From an uncultured Thiotrichaceae bacterium (lineage in GTDB: Bacteria > Pseudomonadota > Gammaproteobacteria > Thiotrichales > Thiotrichaceae), in NCBI GenBank assembly GCA_938038645.1, contig CALHTA010000194.1:1-11150 (forward strand): a stretch of 11,150 nt of DNA. Reading direction: 5' to 3'. The position numbers and the translations under genes are program-made. Of the stretch, positions 1-8,680 are shown piece by piece (the stretch's first letter is position 1; every line of letters begins with the position of its first letter). The notes under the pieces were generated by a model. That model saw only the letters and a program-made list of their open reading frames with translations, was not told where the DNA came from and ran no database searches.

Positions 1-1116
1 ATTAGAAACCCAAATAACGATAGTTTTGATATAGATTATGTAGCCCACGAAATCGGTCACCAGTTTGGCGCTACCCATACATTTAACAGCAACCAAGGTA
101 TTTGCACGAGTGGCGCTAGAACCTCACGGTCAGCTTTTGAACCGGGCAGTGGCTCAAGCATCATGTCTTATGCTGGTGGATGCGGCACCGATAACTTACA
201 AACCTTTTCAGATGCAATGTTTCACAGCGGTAACATTGAACAGGTTAATAATAATGTACTAACAGGCACTGCAAGCTCATGCGGCGTCCTACATCAGACG
301 AATAACACGGCTCCAGTGGCTTTTGCAGGTAGCAGCTATACCATTCCGGCCTACACACCTTTTAAGCTTGAGGCCAATGCCGTAGATGCTGACAACGATT
401 CTTTACAATACAGTTGGGAGCAAGTTGACACTGGCTCAGCATCCGCATTAAAAGTTGATACGGGTAACAACCCATTATTTAGAATACTGCCCCCTACCAA
501 AAATTCAACACGTACATTCCCCTCATTAGAAACTATTTTAGGAACAGGCTTTGTTAAAGGAGAATCGCTTCCCACTACAAATCGGAGCATGAAATTTCAA
601 GTTGCTGTTTATGATGGACATCACGCCCCAAGCCTTGATCAGATTACGCTAAAGGTCATAAATAATGGCGAAGGCTTTAGATTACATACACCGGCTTCTC
701 AATATGCACAAGGAGCTTACGCAGGTATCTTTTGGAATACTGCAAACACCCAAAATGCACCTATTAGCTGTCCATCTGTAGACATAAACTTATCAATTGA
801 CGGCGGGAATAGATTTGACATCTCACTTGCGGAAGGCATTCCAAACAACGGCTATGCCAATATATATTTACCAGAGAATATAGCTTCAACGAACACAGGA
901 CGCTTCAAGCTAAGCTGCAGCAATAATATATTCTTTAGCATTTCATCTAGTAACTTCACCATTAGTCAGAATGTCCAAGCAGCTGCAGCAGGTCCACGAA
1001 GCGCTGATAATACAGCTTTGGCCGAAGCATCCACTACCGGTGGCGGGGGAAGTATGAGTTTATCCCTATTTATATTACTTTTTATTGCACGTTTGTTTAA
1101 AAAACAGGCTAAGTAA
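1..1116 (+). CDS. Secreted reprolysin-like zinc metalloprotease with GlyGly-CTERM tail (5' end off the window)
   Basis: This is the C-terminal 371 residues of a secreted zinc endopeptidase. Reading frame 1 is open from base 1, so the true start lies left of the window; the ATG at 163 is only the Met-turn methionine. Visible residues 16-26 read HEIGHQFGATH, the metzincin HExxHxxGxxH site with three zinc histidines and the catalytic Glu17. The Met-turn SIMSYAG follows, with Met55. After the catalytic domain come an Ig/PKD-like beta region (about residues 100-220) and a second beta-rich region (about 225-325). The C-terminus is four glycines and a serine (347-351), a hydrophobic stretch and a basic end. 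That is the GlyGly-CTERM layout, known in other species to be cut by a rhombosortase on type II secretion substrates. It aligns along its length with the next gene but lacks that protein's Calx-beta domain. No clear terminator follows. The family assignment is firm; the natural substrate is unknown. Confidence 0.9.
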   Translation: MRNPNNDSFDIDYVAHEIGHQFGATHTFNSNQGICTSGARTSRSAFEPGSGSSIMSYAGGCGTDNLQTFSDAMFHSGNIEQVNNNVLTGTASSCGVLHQTNNTAPVAFAGSSYTIPAYTPFKLEANAVDADNDSLQYSWEQVDTGSASALKVDTGNNPLFRILPPTKNSTRTFPSLETILGTGFVKGESLPTTNRSMKFQVAVYDGHHAPSLDQITLKVINNGEGFRLHTPASQYAQGAYAGIFWNTANTQNAPISCPSVDINLSIDGGNRFDISLAEGIPNNGYANIYLPENIASTNTGRFKLSCSNNIFFSISSSNFTISQNVQAAAAGPRSADNTALAEASTTGGGGSMSLSLFILLFIARLFKKQAK

Positions 1117-1236
1117 TTACTTACCGCTTATATGCATTTAGCTAAAGTTCAGTTTTCTTATGATAGGTTATATTTAAATTAAGCCTCCCCCAAAGACTTG
1201 AATAATAAAAACAACCCCTAAAATAAGAATTCATCT

Positions 1237-3657
1237 ATGCGTAAGTTACTGCTGTTACCATGCCTTTTATTTTCACAAAGTTTGCTCGCCAACGAATTGA
1301 TTTGGACTGATATAAATCCAGCGCAACAATTCAGAGCAATCGGCAACTCAGAATCATTCAAAACAAAGAATCAGCGCTTGCTGAAGTTGGATCTATTTCA
1401 ACTTGAGAAAACCCTTGCTAAAGGGGTTCCATCAAATGAAGAAGTCAGCTACTTAGACTTACCACTTCCAGATGGCCAGCAGATGCGGTTCAAACTTGAA
1501 CCTACCACTGTTATGCCTAAGGCGCTTTCAGAGCGCTACCCTGAAATTCGTACTTGGAAGATTTCTAATCCTGATAATTCTGCAATAAATGGTAGAATCG
1601 ATCTCACCCCAAATGGATTTCACGGGATGATCAACATCCCCGGTGAGGATCGCATATTTATAGACCCTGAAGGAGAAAAGTCTCTTAATCAGTACATCAG
1701 TCGTAATTTTCATTACCATGAACATGATAAAAGCTTTAACTGTAAGGTTCATGGTGAGTCATCCCCACTGACACCAAAACATTGGCCAACAAATACCGCC
1801 AATCGCTTACTCAGCAGGCCAGCTGATTCTCTTCGAACTTATAGAATTGCCATTGCAACTACAGGCGAATACACTCAACTATTTGGTGGCACTAAAAGCA
1901 AATCGCTTGCATCAGTAGTCACAACATTAAACCGCTTGAATCAGGTATTTGAAAGAGATTTAAGCGTGCATTTAGAATTAGTCGAAAACAACGATAACTT
2001 ACTATATACATCCCCTTCTTCAGACCCTTATAGTAACGAAGACGCCGCAGCAATGGTTGAGGAGAATGTTGTCAATGTAAATGCCGTCATTGGCAGCGAC
2101 AATTACGACATAGGCCATGTTTTTGGCACCGGAAATACGGGTGGCTTAGCTTTTATAAACTCGGCATGCGGAACCTACAAAGCAGGTGGAGTAACAGGAT
2201 CAAACTCACCCACCGGTGAAGCTTTCAATATCGACTACGTCGCTCATGAGATTGGGCATCAGCTTGGCGCCTCTCACACTTTTAACGGTAATCAGCTCAA
2301 CTGTAGTGCCGGAAATCGTACCGCGGACACAGCTGTTGAGCCAGGAAGCGGCAGCAGCATCATGGGCTATGCTGGTATCTGTGGAAGCGACAATCTACAA
2401 GGGAACTCTGACGCATTTTTTCATTCGGTTAGCATCGACCAGATAAAGAACTTTACTCAAAGCTCCTCCGGCTCAAACTGTGGCCGTTTAACCATACAAA
2501 ATAATAATAACCCAGCCGTCTCGGCAGGCGCTAACTACACAATACCCGCTGAGACACCTTTCAAACTTACCGGAACTACCAGTGATTCGGATGGTGACAC
2601 CATGCTTCATTCTTGGGAACAAATTGATACTGGCGCTTCTGGGGGCTTGTACACAGACCTAGGTGATAATCCTATATTTAGAACCTGGCCTCCTGTATCA
2701 AGTACTTCACGCTTTTTTCCAAGATTATCAGACTTACTTAGTGGCACAACCACTGTTGGAGAACTCCTTCCTACAACAGATCGACAGATGAACTTCACAT
2801 TATTAGCGAGAGACAATACAGGAGGAGTATCACAAGACAATATGAGCGTGAGTGTCGTCAATACAGGAAATGCCTTTGCTGTGCTGAGCCAAAACAGTGA
2901 TACCACTCTTTCCGCAAGCCAATCAATTACAATTCAGTGGGAAGTCGCGAACACAACACAGTCGCCAATTTTTTGCTCAAATGTAGATATTAGCTTATTA
3001 GATCGCAACGGAACTTCGACTCCGCTTATCGCAAACACACCTAATGATGGGTCACAAAGTTTAGCTATCCCTGCTGATATCGTCAGCATGTCAAATGCAC
3101 ATATTCAGGTCAGTTGCTCAAATAATATTTTCTTTGCAGCATCCCAAGGTAAAATCAACCTACTCGGTGGATATCCGGTACTATCAGTTAACTCACCATC
3201 GATAACAGAAGAAGACAGTGGTCTTCGATATTTAACTTTTATACTTTCATTATCGGCTACAGCAAGTGAAAATATAGCGATAAACTACAACATTACTGAC
3301 TCAGATTCATCAGCAACTGTACAACAAGGCACAGTCGTGATTAACCAAGGTAGCAGCAGCATAAACATTCAGGTTCCAGTCGCTGGCGATACTATTGACG
3401 AAAATAATCAGGTATTTAATTTAAACGTACTCAAGCCTTTAAATGCCCAGTTTGCCAATGGAGGAGCCACACTGACTTCCTCAGGCACCATCATTGATGA
3501 TGACATACCAACAGGCACGGTCGCAGCCAACCCTGACACTCAATCAAACACGAACTCGAGTAACGCATCTAACGGTGGAGGCTCATTCAGCTTGTTCTCT
3601 ATCTTCGGGCTGTTATTATTATTTTCATGTCGAAAAATAATTCTGAGGATAAAATGA
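1237..3657 (+). CDS. Secreted reprolysin-like zinc metalloprotease with Calx-beta domain and GlyGly-CTERM tail
   Basis: This complete 806-residue secreted protease is a paralogue of the gene to its left. Residues 1-18 form a signal peptide (MRK, a leucine-rich core, then LLA before NEL). Residues about 20-200 look like a propeptide and contain Cys169. The catalytic domain spans about 200-418, with HEIGHQLGASH at 337-347 (His337, Glu338, His341, His347) and Met-turn Met376 in SIMGYAG. An Ig/PKD-like region (about 425-545) and another beta-rich region (about 546-643) follow. A Calx-beta-like domain (about 645-757) ends in the family's typical IIDDD. A Ser/Asn/Thr-rich linker leads to GGGS (780-783), a hydrophobic helix and the basic end CRKIILRIK, a GlyGly-CTERM signal. 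The expected route is Sec export, tail processing by rhombosortase, then type II secretion or surface attachment. No strong Shine-Dalgarno precedes the ATG, only AAGAA-like bases. The stop overlaps the next start. Substrate unknown. Confidence 0.93.
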   Translation: MRKLLLLPCLLFSQSLLANELIWTDINPAQQFRAIGNSESFKTKNQRLLKLDLFQLEKTLAKGVPSNEEVSYLDLPLPDGQQMRFKLEPTTVMPKALSERYPEIRTWKISNPDNSAINGRIDLTPNGFHGMINIPGEDRIFIDPEGEKSLNQYISRNFHYHEHDKSFNCKVHGESSPLTPKHWPTNTANRLLSRPADSLRTYRIAIATTGEYTQLFGGTKSKSLASVVTTLNRLNQVFERDLSVHLELVENNDNLLYTSPSSDPYSNEDAAAMVEENVVNVNAVIGSDNYDIGHVFGTGNTGGLAFINSACGTYKAGGVTGSNSPTGEAFNIDYVAHEIGHQLGASHTFNGNQLNCSAGNRTADTAVEPGSGSSIMGYAGICGSDNLQGNSDAFFHSVSIDQIKNFTQSSSGSNCGRLTIQNNNNPAVSAGANYTIPAETPFKLTGTTSDSDGDTMLHSWEQIDTGASGGLYTDLGDNPIFRTWPPVSSTSRFFPRLSDLLSGTTTVGELLPTTDRQMNFTLLARDNTGGVSQDNMSVSVVNTGNAFAVLSQNSDTTLSASQSITIQWEVANTTQSPIFCSNVDISLLDRNGTSTPLIANTPNDGSQSLAIPADIVSMSNAHIQVSCSNNIFFAASQGKINLLGGYPVLSVNSPSITEEDSGLRYLTFILSLSATASENIAINYNITDSDSSATVQQGTVVINQGSSSINIQVPVAGDTIDENNQVFNLNVLKPLNAQFANGGATLTSSGTIIDDDIPTGTVAANPDTQSNTNSSNASNGGGSFSLFSIFGLLLLFSCRKIILRIK
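3645..3649 (+). promoter_or_regulatory. Ribosome binding site that decides the lipoprotein start
   Basis: GAGGA lies inside the last codons of the protease gene, four bases before the ATG at 3654. The rival ATG at 3627 is preceded only by T/A-rich sequence. The site therefore supports the shorter lipoprotein start and reinitiation after the protease stop. Confidence 0.6.
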
Positions 3658-4094
3658 TAAACCTGCACTCTTTAATTGGCTTCATCACCCTGGCATTTCT
3701 GCTACAAGCTTGCAACGCAGGCCCAGAAACACCTAGGCCTATTGCCCAAACGCCACAGGCAACGAGCAGCCCTCAACCCATGAATGAAAATATAACCTCT
3801 AAAGATAGGGAGTACATTGGACTGCTACAAAAGTTATCTCAAAGAAACCCAGAGCAAGAAGCTCAGCAGGCTGTTGCTAGAGGTGAAAGAAGTATTCTCG
3901 GGTACTATGCAGGAAGAGGCGGTTTAAAGCTTCCTGGGCTAACTCAAGAGCAACAAGCGGTACAAAAATGCACCTTGAAGACCTTAGATGGTTTAGGTGA
4001 TGTTATCTATGGAGATAATCACCTTAAATACCGAGTTGCGCTTCGACAGTTCGCTGGTCGCTACAATTCAGCGATGCTTTCTGCCTGCCTATGA
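3654..4094 (+). CDS. Small lipoprotein of unknown function, translationally coupled to the upstream protease
   Basis: I do not recognise this 146-residue protein. I chose the ATG at 3654 because it overlaps the protease stop as ATGA, has GAGGA four bases upstream, and puts a clean lipoprotein signal at the N-terminus. The in-frame ATG at 3627 lacks a ribosome site and would add nine polar residues before the signal. Residues 1-19 are hydrophobic and end in the lipobox LLQAC, so Cys20 should be lipidated. The signal is unusual in having no Lys or Arg before its core. A Pro/Gln/Ser/Thr-rich linker (about 21-45) leads to a small, probably helical domain rich in Gln, Arg and Gly. It includes a GYYAGRGG segment and two further cysteines, Cys106 and Cys145, that could form a disulfide. 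Residue +2 is Asn rather than Asp, which suggests outer-membrane sorting. The coupling suggests a role with the protease (inhibitor, chaperone or anchor), but that is inference. Confidence 0.75.
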   Translation: MINLHSLIGFITLAFLLQACNAGPETPRPIAQTPQATSSPQPMNENITSKDREYIGLLQKLSQRNPEQEAQQAVARGERSILGYYAGRGGLKLPGLTQEQQAVQKCTLKTLDGLGDVIYGDNHLKYRVALRQFAGRYNSAMLSACL

Positions 4095-4105
4095 GAGAGT
4101 GAACA

Positions 4106-4136
4106 GCCGAGAAATCCTGGAAATGGATTGCTCGGC
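4106..4136. terminator. Inverted repeat between convergent genes, probable terminator
   Basis: Two 12-base arms (4106-4117 and 4125-4136, GCCGAGAAATCC against GGATTGCTCGGC) pair with a single mismatch around a 7-base loop. The structure sits between the lipoprotein stop and the prfC stop. On the + strand a run of five T follows, but only nine bases after the stem. On the - strand the following bases are only modestly T-rich. It probably ends the protease-lipoprotein transcript and may also serve prfC. Confidence 0.55.
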
Positions 4137-4148
4137 AGTCGCCTATTT

Positions 4149-5747
4149 TTACTCGTAGATACCATGCTCTCGGGTGCTTAAAAATCGAATATCAGGCCAG
4201 CGCTCAATGGCCATCTGTAAATTTACTCGAGAGGGAGCGATGTAAACCAATTCATTTGCATGATCGTAAGACAGATTAGATGCTGCTTTTACCTTAAACT
4301 GATTTAGCATCTTTTCGTCATCACAGGCAATCCAACGCGCTGTCTGAACATTTACAGCTTCAAATGCACAGTCTACGTTGTACTCATCTTTTAAACGTTG
4401 AGCCACCACTTCAAACTGAAGAATTCCAACTGCACCCAATACCAAATCATTATTATTTATCGGCTTAAAAAGCTGTGTCGCGCCTTCTTCACACAACTGA
4501 CTCAGCCCTTTTTGCAGTTGCTTCATTTTAAGTGGATCACGCAGATGCGCGCGGCGAAACAACTCTGGAGCAAAGTTGGGAATACCCGTGAAGTATAGCT
4601 CTTCACCTTGAGTAAACGTGTCACCAATCCTTATTGTGCCGTGGTTATGCACACCAATAATATCGCCTGGAAACGCATCATCAACGTGTCCGCGCTCAGA
4701 TGCCATAAAGGTCAACGCATCAGGGATTTTCACATCTTTTGCTGTTCTTACTTGGCGCAGCTTCATACCTTTCTTAAAAACACCCGAGCATATCCGCATA
4801 AAGGCGATTCTATCTCTATGCTGCGGATCCATATTGGCCTGTATCTTAAATACAAAACCGGTGAATTTTGGCTCGCTAGCTTCAACGGTACGTGTTGTCG
4901 TATCGCGTGATTGAGGGCCGGGTGCATAGTCGACAAAATCATTCAATAACTCTGCGATACCAAAGTTGTTAACCGCAGAACCAAAGAAAACCGGTGTTAG
5001 CTCGCCCTTAAGATAGGCTTCTTTATCGAAAACATTACTCGCTCCTTGGACTAATTCTATCTCCTCACGCAACTCTTCAATCTGGCTACCCAAAAGCTCA
5101 TCTAAACGTGGGTTATCAAGCCCATCGATGACTTCTCCTTCCAGCACCTTTCCAGCATGATGAGCATTAAAGAGATGTACGCTGTTGTTATAGAGATGAT
5201 AAACACCCTTTAGACTTTTACCCATACCGATTGGCCAAGTAATTGGAGCGCAGCGAATTTTCAAAACATCTTCGACTTCATCCATTAAGTCAATAGGGTC
5301 GCGTCCCTCACGATCCAGCTTGTTAATAAAGGTCATGATTGGTGTATCACGTAGTCGACAAACCTCCATTAATTTTATGGTCCGCGCCTCTACACCCTTT
5401 GCAACGTCAATGACCATTAGAGCCGAATCGACCGCTGTTAACGTACGATAGGTATCTTCTGAGAAGTCTTCGTGACCCGGTGTATCTAGTAGGTTGACAA
5501 TGTGATCTTTGTAGGGGAACTGCATAACGGATGAAGTCACAGAGATTCCCCTCTCTTTCTCCATCGTCATCCAATCTGAAGTTGCATGCCTAGCAGCTTT
5601 ACGTCCTTTTACAGAACCCGCCAACTGAATGGCTCCACCAAATAACAAAAGCTTCTCGGTCATGGTTGTCTTACCCGCATCGGGATGCGAGATAATGGCA
5701 AACGTTCTTCTTTTGTTTGCCTCGGTCTGAATTAAAGCATCTGACAT
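4149..5747 (-). CDS. prfC: Peptide chain release factor 3 (RF3)
   Basis: RF3 is a cytoplasmic translational GTPase that recycles RF1 and RF2 from the ribosome after peptide release. The 532-residue length is close to the E. coli protein (529). The GTPase motifs are intact: the P-loop SHPDAGKTT at 20-28, the switch I segment with ERGISVTSS around 65-73, DTPGHEDF at 88-95 and NKLD at 142-145. The N-terminus [16 protein letters not shown] and the early segment [17 protein letters not shown] are typical of RF3 rather than EF-G or EF-Tu. A beta-barrel domain II and the RF3 C-terminal domain follow, ending near [17 protein letters not shown] ribosome site lies nine bases before the ATG. The gene begins only 25 bases after the argF stop in the same direction, so it is probably transcribed as the last gene of argD-argF-prfC. 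Nothing looks damaged. Confidence 0.97.
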   Translation of the reverse strand: MSDALIQTEANKRRTFAIISHPDAGKTTMTEKLLLFGGAIQLAGSVKGRKAARHATSDWMTMEKERGISVTSSVMQFPYKDHIVNLLDTPGHEDFSEDTYRTLTAVDSALMVIDVAKGVEARTIKLMEVCRLRDTPIMTFINKLDREGRDPIDLMDEVEDVLKIRCAPITWPIGMGKSLKGVYHLYNNSVHLFNAHHAGKVLEGEVIDGLDNPRLDELLGSQIEELREEIELVQGASNVFDKEAYLKGELTPVFFGSAVNNFGIAELLNDFVDYAPGPQSRDTTTRTVEASEPKFTGFVFKIQANMDPQHRDRIAFMRICSGVFKKGMKLRQVRTAKDVKIPDALTFMASERGHVDDAFPGDIIGVHNHGTIRIGDTFTQGEELYFTGIPNFAPELFRRAHLRDPLKMKQLQKGLSQLCEEGATQLFKPINNNDLVLGAVGILQFEVVAQRLKDEYNVDCAFEAVNVQTARWIACDDEKMLNQFKVKAASNLSYDHANELVYIAPSRVNLQMAIERWPDIRFLSTREHGIYE

Positions 5748-5772
5748 ATGATAAAACTTCCGCTACACCGGC

Positions 5773-6699
5773 TTATTGAGAAATAAGGCCTGAATTAATT
5801 GCTAATGTTTCCATAAGCGCTTTTTGTGCATGCAGGCGGTTTTCCGCCTCATCCCACACGACACTTTGTGGACCATCTATGACCTCGGCAGTGACTTCTT
5901 CTTCACGATGCGCTGGTAGACAATGCATGAACAACGCATCTTCTTGTGCATTATTCATCACACTCGCATTAACTTGATAATGTTTAAAGGCAGCAACACG
6001 TAATGCTTGCTCATCTTCCTGACCCATACTCGCCCAAACATCAGTTGATACTAAATCAGCACCTTCAACCGCCTTTTTAATATCTCTGATTATTTCTACT
6101 CTGCCATTAAGCTCTGCCAATAGTTTGGAATCAGGGTCATAACCTTCCGGGCAGGCAATATTGAGTTTGAAATCAAACTGCCGAGCAGCATTCATCCAAG
6201 ACTGGCACATATTATTGCCATCCCCCACCCAAGTCACTGTTTTACCAGCAATGCTGCCACGATGTTCAACAAACGTCATGACATCGGCAAGTAACTGGCA
6301 AGGGTGAAAATCATCCGTTAGTGCGTTAATGACAGGAACTGATGAAAATTCTGCAAACCGCTCTAACTGCTTATGATCAAAAGTTCGCACCATGATCATA
6401 TCGGCCATACTCGAAATAACGCGAGCACTGTCTTCAACGGGTTCACCACGGCCTAACTGTGTGTCACGTGGAGACAAAAAAAGCCCGTGCCCACCAAGCT
6501 GAGTGATTCCAGTTTCAAACGATACACGAGTTCTTGTTGATGATTTCTCAAAAATCATCGCCAGCGTTCTCTGCTTAAAAGGCTGCGTAATGATGCCGCT
6601 TTTCCATTCTTGCTTCATTTGGATGGCTCGCTCAATCAGCTGATTCAACTCAATCGGTGAGAAATCCATCAAAGTCATAAAGTGTCTAATGTTTGACAT
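5773..6699 (-). CDS. argF: Ornithine carbamoyltransferase (anabolic)
   Basis: This cytoplasmic enzyme joins carbamoyl phosphate and ornithine to give citrulline, the sixth step of arginine biosynthesis. With the ATG at 6699 it is 308 residues. Carbamoyl-phosphate-binding STRTR is at 54-58, HPCQ at 132-135, the ornithine loop DVWASMG at 220-226, and the active-site HCLPAHR at 259-265. I prefer this ATG because [15 protein letters not shown] matches the usual start of such proteins (an Arg/Lys-His-Phe block directly after the start). An in-frame TTG at 6717 overlaps the argD stop as TTGA and would add the six residues MKKNKT; neither start has a strong ribosome site. It follows argD by 14 bases and precedes prfC by 25. 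The pairing with argD, and the absence of arc genes nearby, point to the biosynthetic rather than the catabolic enzyme. Confidence 0.95.
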   Translation of the reverse strand: MSNIRHFMTLMDFSPIELNQLIERAIQMKQEWKSGIITQPFKQRTLAMIFEKSSTRTRVSFETGITQLGGHGLFLSPRDTQLGRGEPVEDSARVISSMADMIMVRTFDHKQLERFAEFSSVPVINALTDDFHPCQLLADVMTFVEHRGSIAGKTVTWVGDGNNMCQSWMNAARQFDFKLNIACPEGYDPDSKLLAELNGRVEIIRDIKKAVEGADLVSTDVWASMGQEDEQALRVAAFKHYQVNASVMNNAQEDALFMHCLPAHREEEVTAEVIDGPQSVVWDEAENRLHAQKALMETLAINSGLISQ

Positions 6700-6713
6700 A
6701 GTTTTATTCTTTT

Positions 6714-7889
6714 TCAACTGCTTTCAAGAAAGGCAGTGATCATTGGAATTAAAATCCGTGATATATCGTCAGCCTGCTCGGGAGTCAACGTTAAAGGAGG
6801 TAATAAACGGATGACATTGCCAGCAGTCACGTTAATTAACAAACCTGCTTCCAGCGCTTGCATCACTAACTGTCCACAGTCACGGTCTAACTCAATACCC
6901 AGCATTAAGCCTTTTGAACGCACGGTCGTCACGCCAGCAACCGACGCCAAACCTTCTGCTAATTGACTATGAAGGTAATGCCCCATCTTTTCAGCATTAC
7001 TTTTTATATCATCTTGCTCCATAGCCTCCACGACGGCTAGGCCTGCTCGAGTAGACAGTGGATTACCGCCAAAAGTTGAGCCGTGAGTACCTGCTTTTAG
7101 CACACCTGAAACGCCTTCGGCTGCCAAGCAGGCTCCGATAGGAACGCCATTACCCAAAGCTTTTGCTAAGGTCATTACGTCCGGTTTTATCTCTTCATGC
7201 TGAAAACCAAACCATTTGCCTGTTCTTGACATGCCGGACTGAATTTCATCAACCATCAGCAGCCAATTATTTTCATCGCAAATAGCACGTAGTTGTTTAA
7301 GATATCCTTCGTCCGGAACGATAATCCCACCCTCACCTTGAATAGGCTCTACGAGTATCGCTACGACATCTTTATTATTTTTAGCTGTGATTTCGATCGC
7401 ATCAACGTCGTTGTATGGAACTCTTACAAAACCAGATAATAACGGCGAAAAACCCGCCCTTACTTTGCGACTTCCAGTTGCTGAAAGGGTTGCTAGCGTT
7501 CGACCATGGAAACTGCCTTCCATAACAATAATATTGGGTATTTCAACGCCTAAGCTTTTCCCATAAAGGCGCGCTAGCTTAATGGCCGCCTCATTAGCTT
7601 CCGCACCCGAGTTTGCAAAGAAAACACTGTGCATTCCCGATAACTCACACAGCTTATTGCCAAGCTCAGTCTGGTTGGCAATGTGATAAAGATTTGAAGT
7701 ATGAACAAGTTTACTTAGTTGATCACTGACAGCCTCAGCTATTCCTTCATGAGCATGTCCCAAACTGGTTACTGCAATACCACACATAGCATCGAGGTAT
7801 TTCTTTCCCTCAGTGTCGTATAAGTAAGCACCTTCTCCACGTTCAAACGTTACCGGTAAACGTGCATAAGTTGACATGATTGAGTCCAT
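6714..7889 (-). CDS. argD: Acetylornithine aminotransferase
   Basis: This class III, PLP-dependent aminotransferase converts N-acetylglutamate semialdehyde to N-acetylornithine with glutamate as amino donor. In many bacteria it also serves as succinyl-diaminopimelate aminotransferase in lysine synthesis. The 391-residue protein shows [12 protein letters not shown] at 93-104 (cofactor phosphate binding), SFHGRT around 126-131, the PLP-ring aspartate in VDEIQSG (Asp214), the Schiff-base Lys243 in TLAKALGNG, and [10 protein letters not shown] at 270-279. I chose the ATG at 7889 because AGGAG lies six bases upstream. A GTG at 7892 would be only three bases from that site, and the ATG at 7877 eighteen. 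The family is shared with AstC and GabT; the downstream argF makes ArgD the best call. It is the first gene of the argD-argF-prfC cluster. I found no ArgR-type box upstream. Confidence 0.94.
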   Translation of the reverse strand: MDSIMSTYARLPVTFERGEGAYLYDTEGKKYLDAMCGIAVTSLGHAHEGIAEAVSDQLSKLVHTSNLYHIANQTELGNKLCELSGMHSVFFANSGAEANEAAIKLARLYGKSLGVEIPNIIVMEGSFHGRTLATLSATGSRKVRAGFSPLLSGFVRVPYNDVDAIEITAKNNKDVVAILVEPIQGEGGIIVPDEGYLKQLRAICDENNWLLMVDEIQSGMSRTGKWFGFQHEEIKPDVMTLAKALGNGVPIGACLAAEGVSGVLKAGTHGSTFGGNPLSTRAGLAVVEAMEQDDIKSNAEKMGHYLHSQLAEGLASVAGVTTVRSKGLMLGIELDRDCGQLVMQALEAGLLINVTAGNVIRLLPPLTLTPEQADDISRILIPMITAFLESS

Positions 7890-7895
7890 CACAGG

Positions 7896-7900
7896 CTCCT
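7896..7900 (-). promoter_or_regulatory. Ribosome binding site that decides the argD start
   Basis: AGGAG on the - strand lies six bases before the ATG at 7889. That spacing selects this start over the neighbouring GTG (7892) and the internal ATG (7877). Confidence 0.7.
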
Positions 7901-7966
7901 ACATTTTCCAAATATTTAAAAGCGGTTCGAAGTAAAAGGCACAGCCTTTAATAAAAAGGGCTTTAA

Positions 7967-8003
7967 AATAAAAAAGGGTGACGCGAAGTCACCCTTTTTT
8001 ATT
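7967..8003. terminator. Strong rho-independent terminator downstream of sodB
   Basis: A GGGTGAC/GTCACCC stem (7976-7982 with 7988-7994) around a GCGAA loop is flanked by six A on the left and six T on the right. The pairing continues outward through AAT/ATT, so the complementary arms run 7967-7982 and 7988-8003. On the - strand it ends the sodB transcript about 50 bases after its stop codon and insulates the argD cluster. The symmetry means it could also stop + strand transcription. Confidence 0.93.
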
Positions 8004-8050
8004 AAGCCAGCAATCTTCTCAGATTAAGCTTAAATGGTCAATCCAATAAA

Positions 8051-8635
8051 CTAGGCTGCCATATTACCCGCAACGAAATCCCAATTGATCACGTTCCAGA
8101 AAGACTCAACGTATGCAGGACGAGCATTTCGCTTGTCTACATAGTAAGCGTGCTCCCATACATCAATCGTTAACAACGGCGTAAGCCCTGCTGTTAACGG
8201 ACAACCAGCATTAGCAGTGTTTACAATTTCAAGACCTCCATCAGCATTCTTAACCAACCAAGTCCAGCCTGAACCAAAGTTAGTGATTGCTGATGTTGAA
8301 AACTTCTCTTTGAACTCTGCAAACGAACCGAATGTTGCTGCGATTGCGTCGCCTAGGTCACCTGTTGGCTCACCGCCAGCATTAGGACCCATGCAATTAA
8401 AGTAGAATGTGTGATTCCAAACTTGTGCTGCATTGTTGAAAATGCCGCCTGCTGGAGCAGACATAACAATCTCTTCCAAAGACTTATCTTCAAACTCAGT
8501 TCCTGGAACTAGGTTATTCAGGTTAGTCACATAAGCTGCGTGATGCTTATCGTGGTGATACTCAAAAGTTTCTGCTGAGATATGTGGCTCAAGCGCGTCC
8601 TTAGCAAAAGGTAGATCCGGCAAAGTATGTGCCAT
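8051..8635 (-). CDS. sodB: Superoxide dismutase, iron type
   Basis: This cytoplasmic enzyme converts superoxide to hydrogen peroxide and oxygen. The 194 residues match the usual FeSOD length (about 192-194). The four metal ligands are His27 (in EYHHDKHH), His75 (in QVWNHTFY), Asp158 and His162 (in DVWEHAYYVD). Gln71 in AAQVWNH lies in the N-terminal half, where Fe-type enzymes carry the active-site glutamine. Mn-type enzymes carry it in the second half, where this protein has Gly144-Cys145 instead. Position 79 is Phe where E. coli SodB has Trp, a mild variation near the active site. AGGAG sits nine bases before the ATG. A strong terminator follows, so it is probably monocistronic. Iron- and Fur-linked control is common for sodB, but I see no clear Fur box. 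Confidence 0.96.
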   Translation of the reverse strand: MAHTLPDLPFAKDALEPHISAETFEYHHDKHHAAYVTNLNNLVPGTEFEDKSLEEIVMSAPAGGIFNNAAQVWNHTFYFNCMGPNAGGEPTGDLGDAIAATFGSFAEFKEKFSTSAITNFGSGWTWLVKNADGGLEIVNTANAGCPLTAGLTPLLTIDVWEHAYYVDKRNARPAYVESFWNVINWDFVAGNMAA

Positions 8636-8680
8636 ATCGAAATACTCCTAACAGTATACGTAATAGAAAATAAGGTCACA

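Noticed and set aside
65-262. Short + strand reading frame overlapping the zinc-site region of the first protease
   Set aside because: It lies in another frame of a clear protease sequence, with no domain of its own.
351-590. Antisense reading frame in the first protease, and a similar one at 2607-2906 in the second
   Set aside because: They are mirror shadows of the same paralogous region; the resemblance to each other follows from the sense-strand homology.
1137-1146. Palindrome TTTAGCTAAA between the two protease genes as an operator
   Set aside because: It is short, A/T-rich and not repeated elsewhere; no well-matched promoter could be assigned around it.
3627-3653. Longer lipoprotein start at 3627
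   Set aside because: No ribosome site precedes it, and it would put nine polar residues ahead of a clean lipoprotein signal.
4608-4914. Two overlapping + strand frames antisense to prfC
   Set aside because: RF3 coding on the opposite strand is certain, and neither frame shows a ribosome site or domain.
7935-7949. Small hairpin AAAGGC-ACA-GCCTTT upstream of argD as a riboswitch or attenuator
   Set aside because: The stem is only six bases with a three-base loop, and there is no leader peptide or alternative pairing I can show.
7890-7970. ArgR-type operator upstream of argD
   Set aside because: I looked for paired TGAAT/ATTCA half-sites on both strands and found none; AAATATTT is only A/T-rich symmetry.
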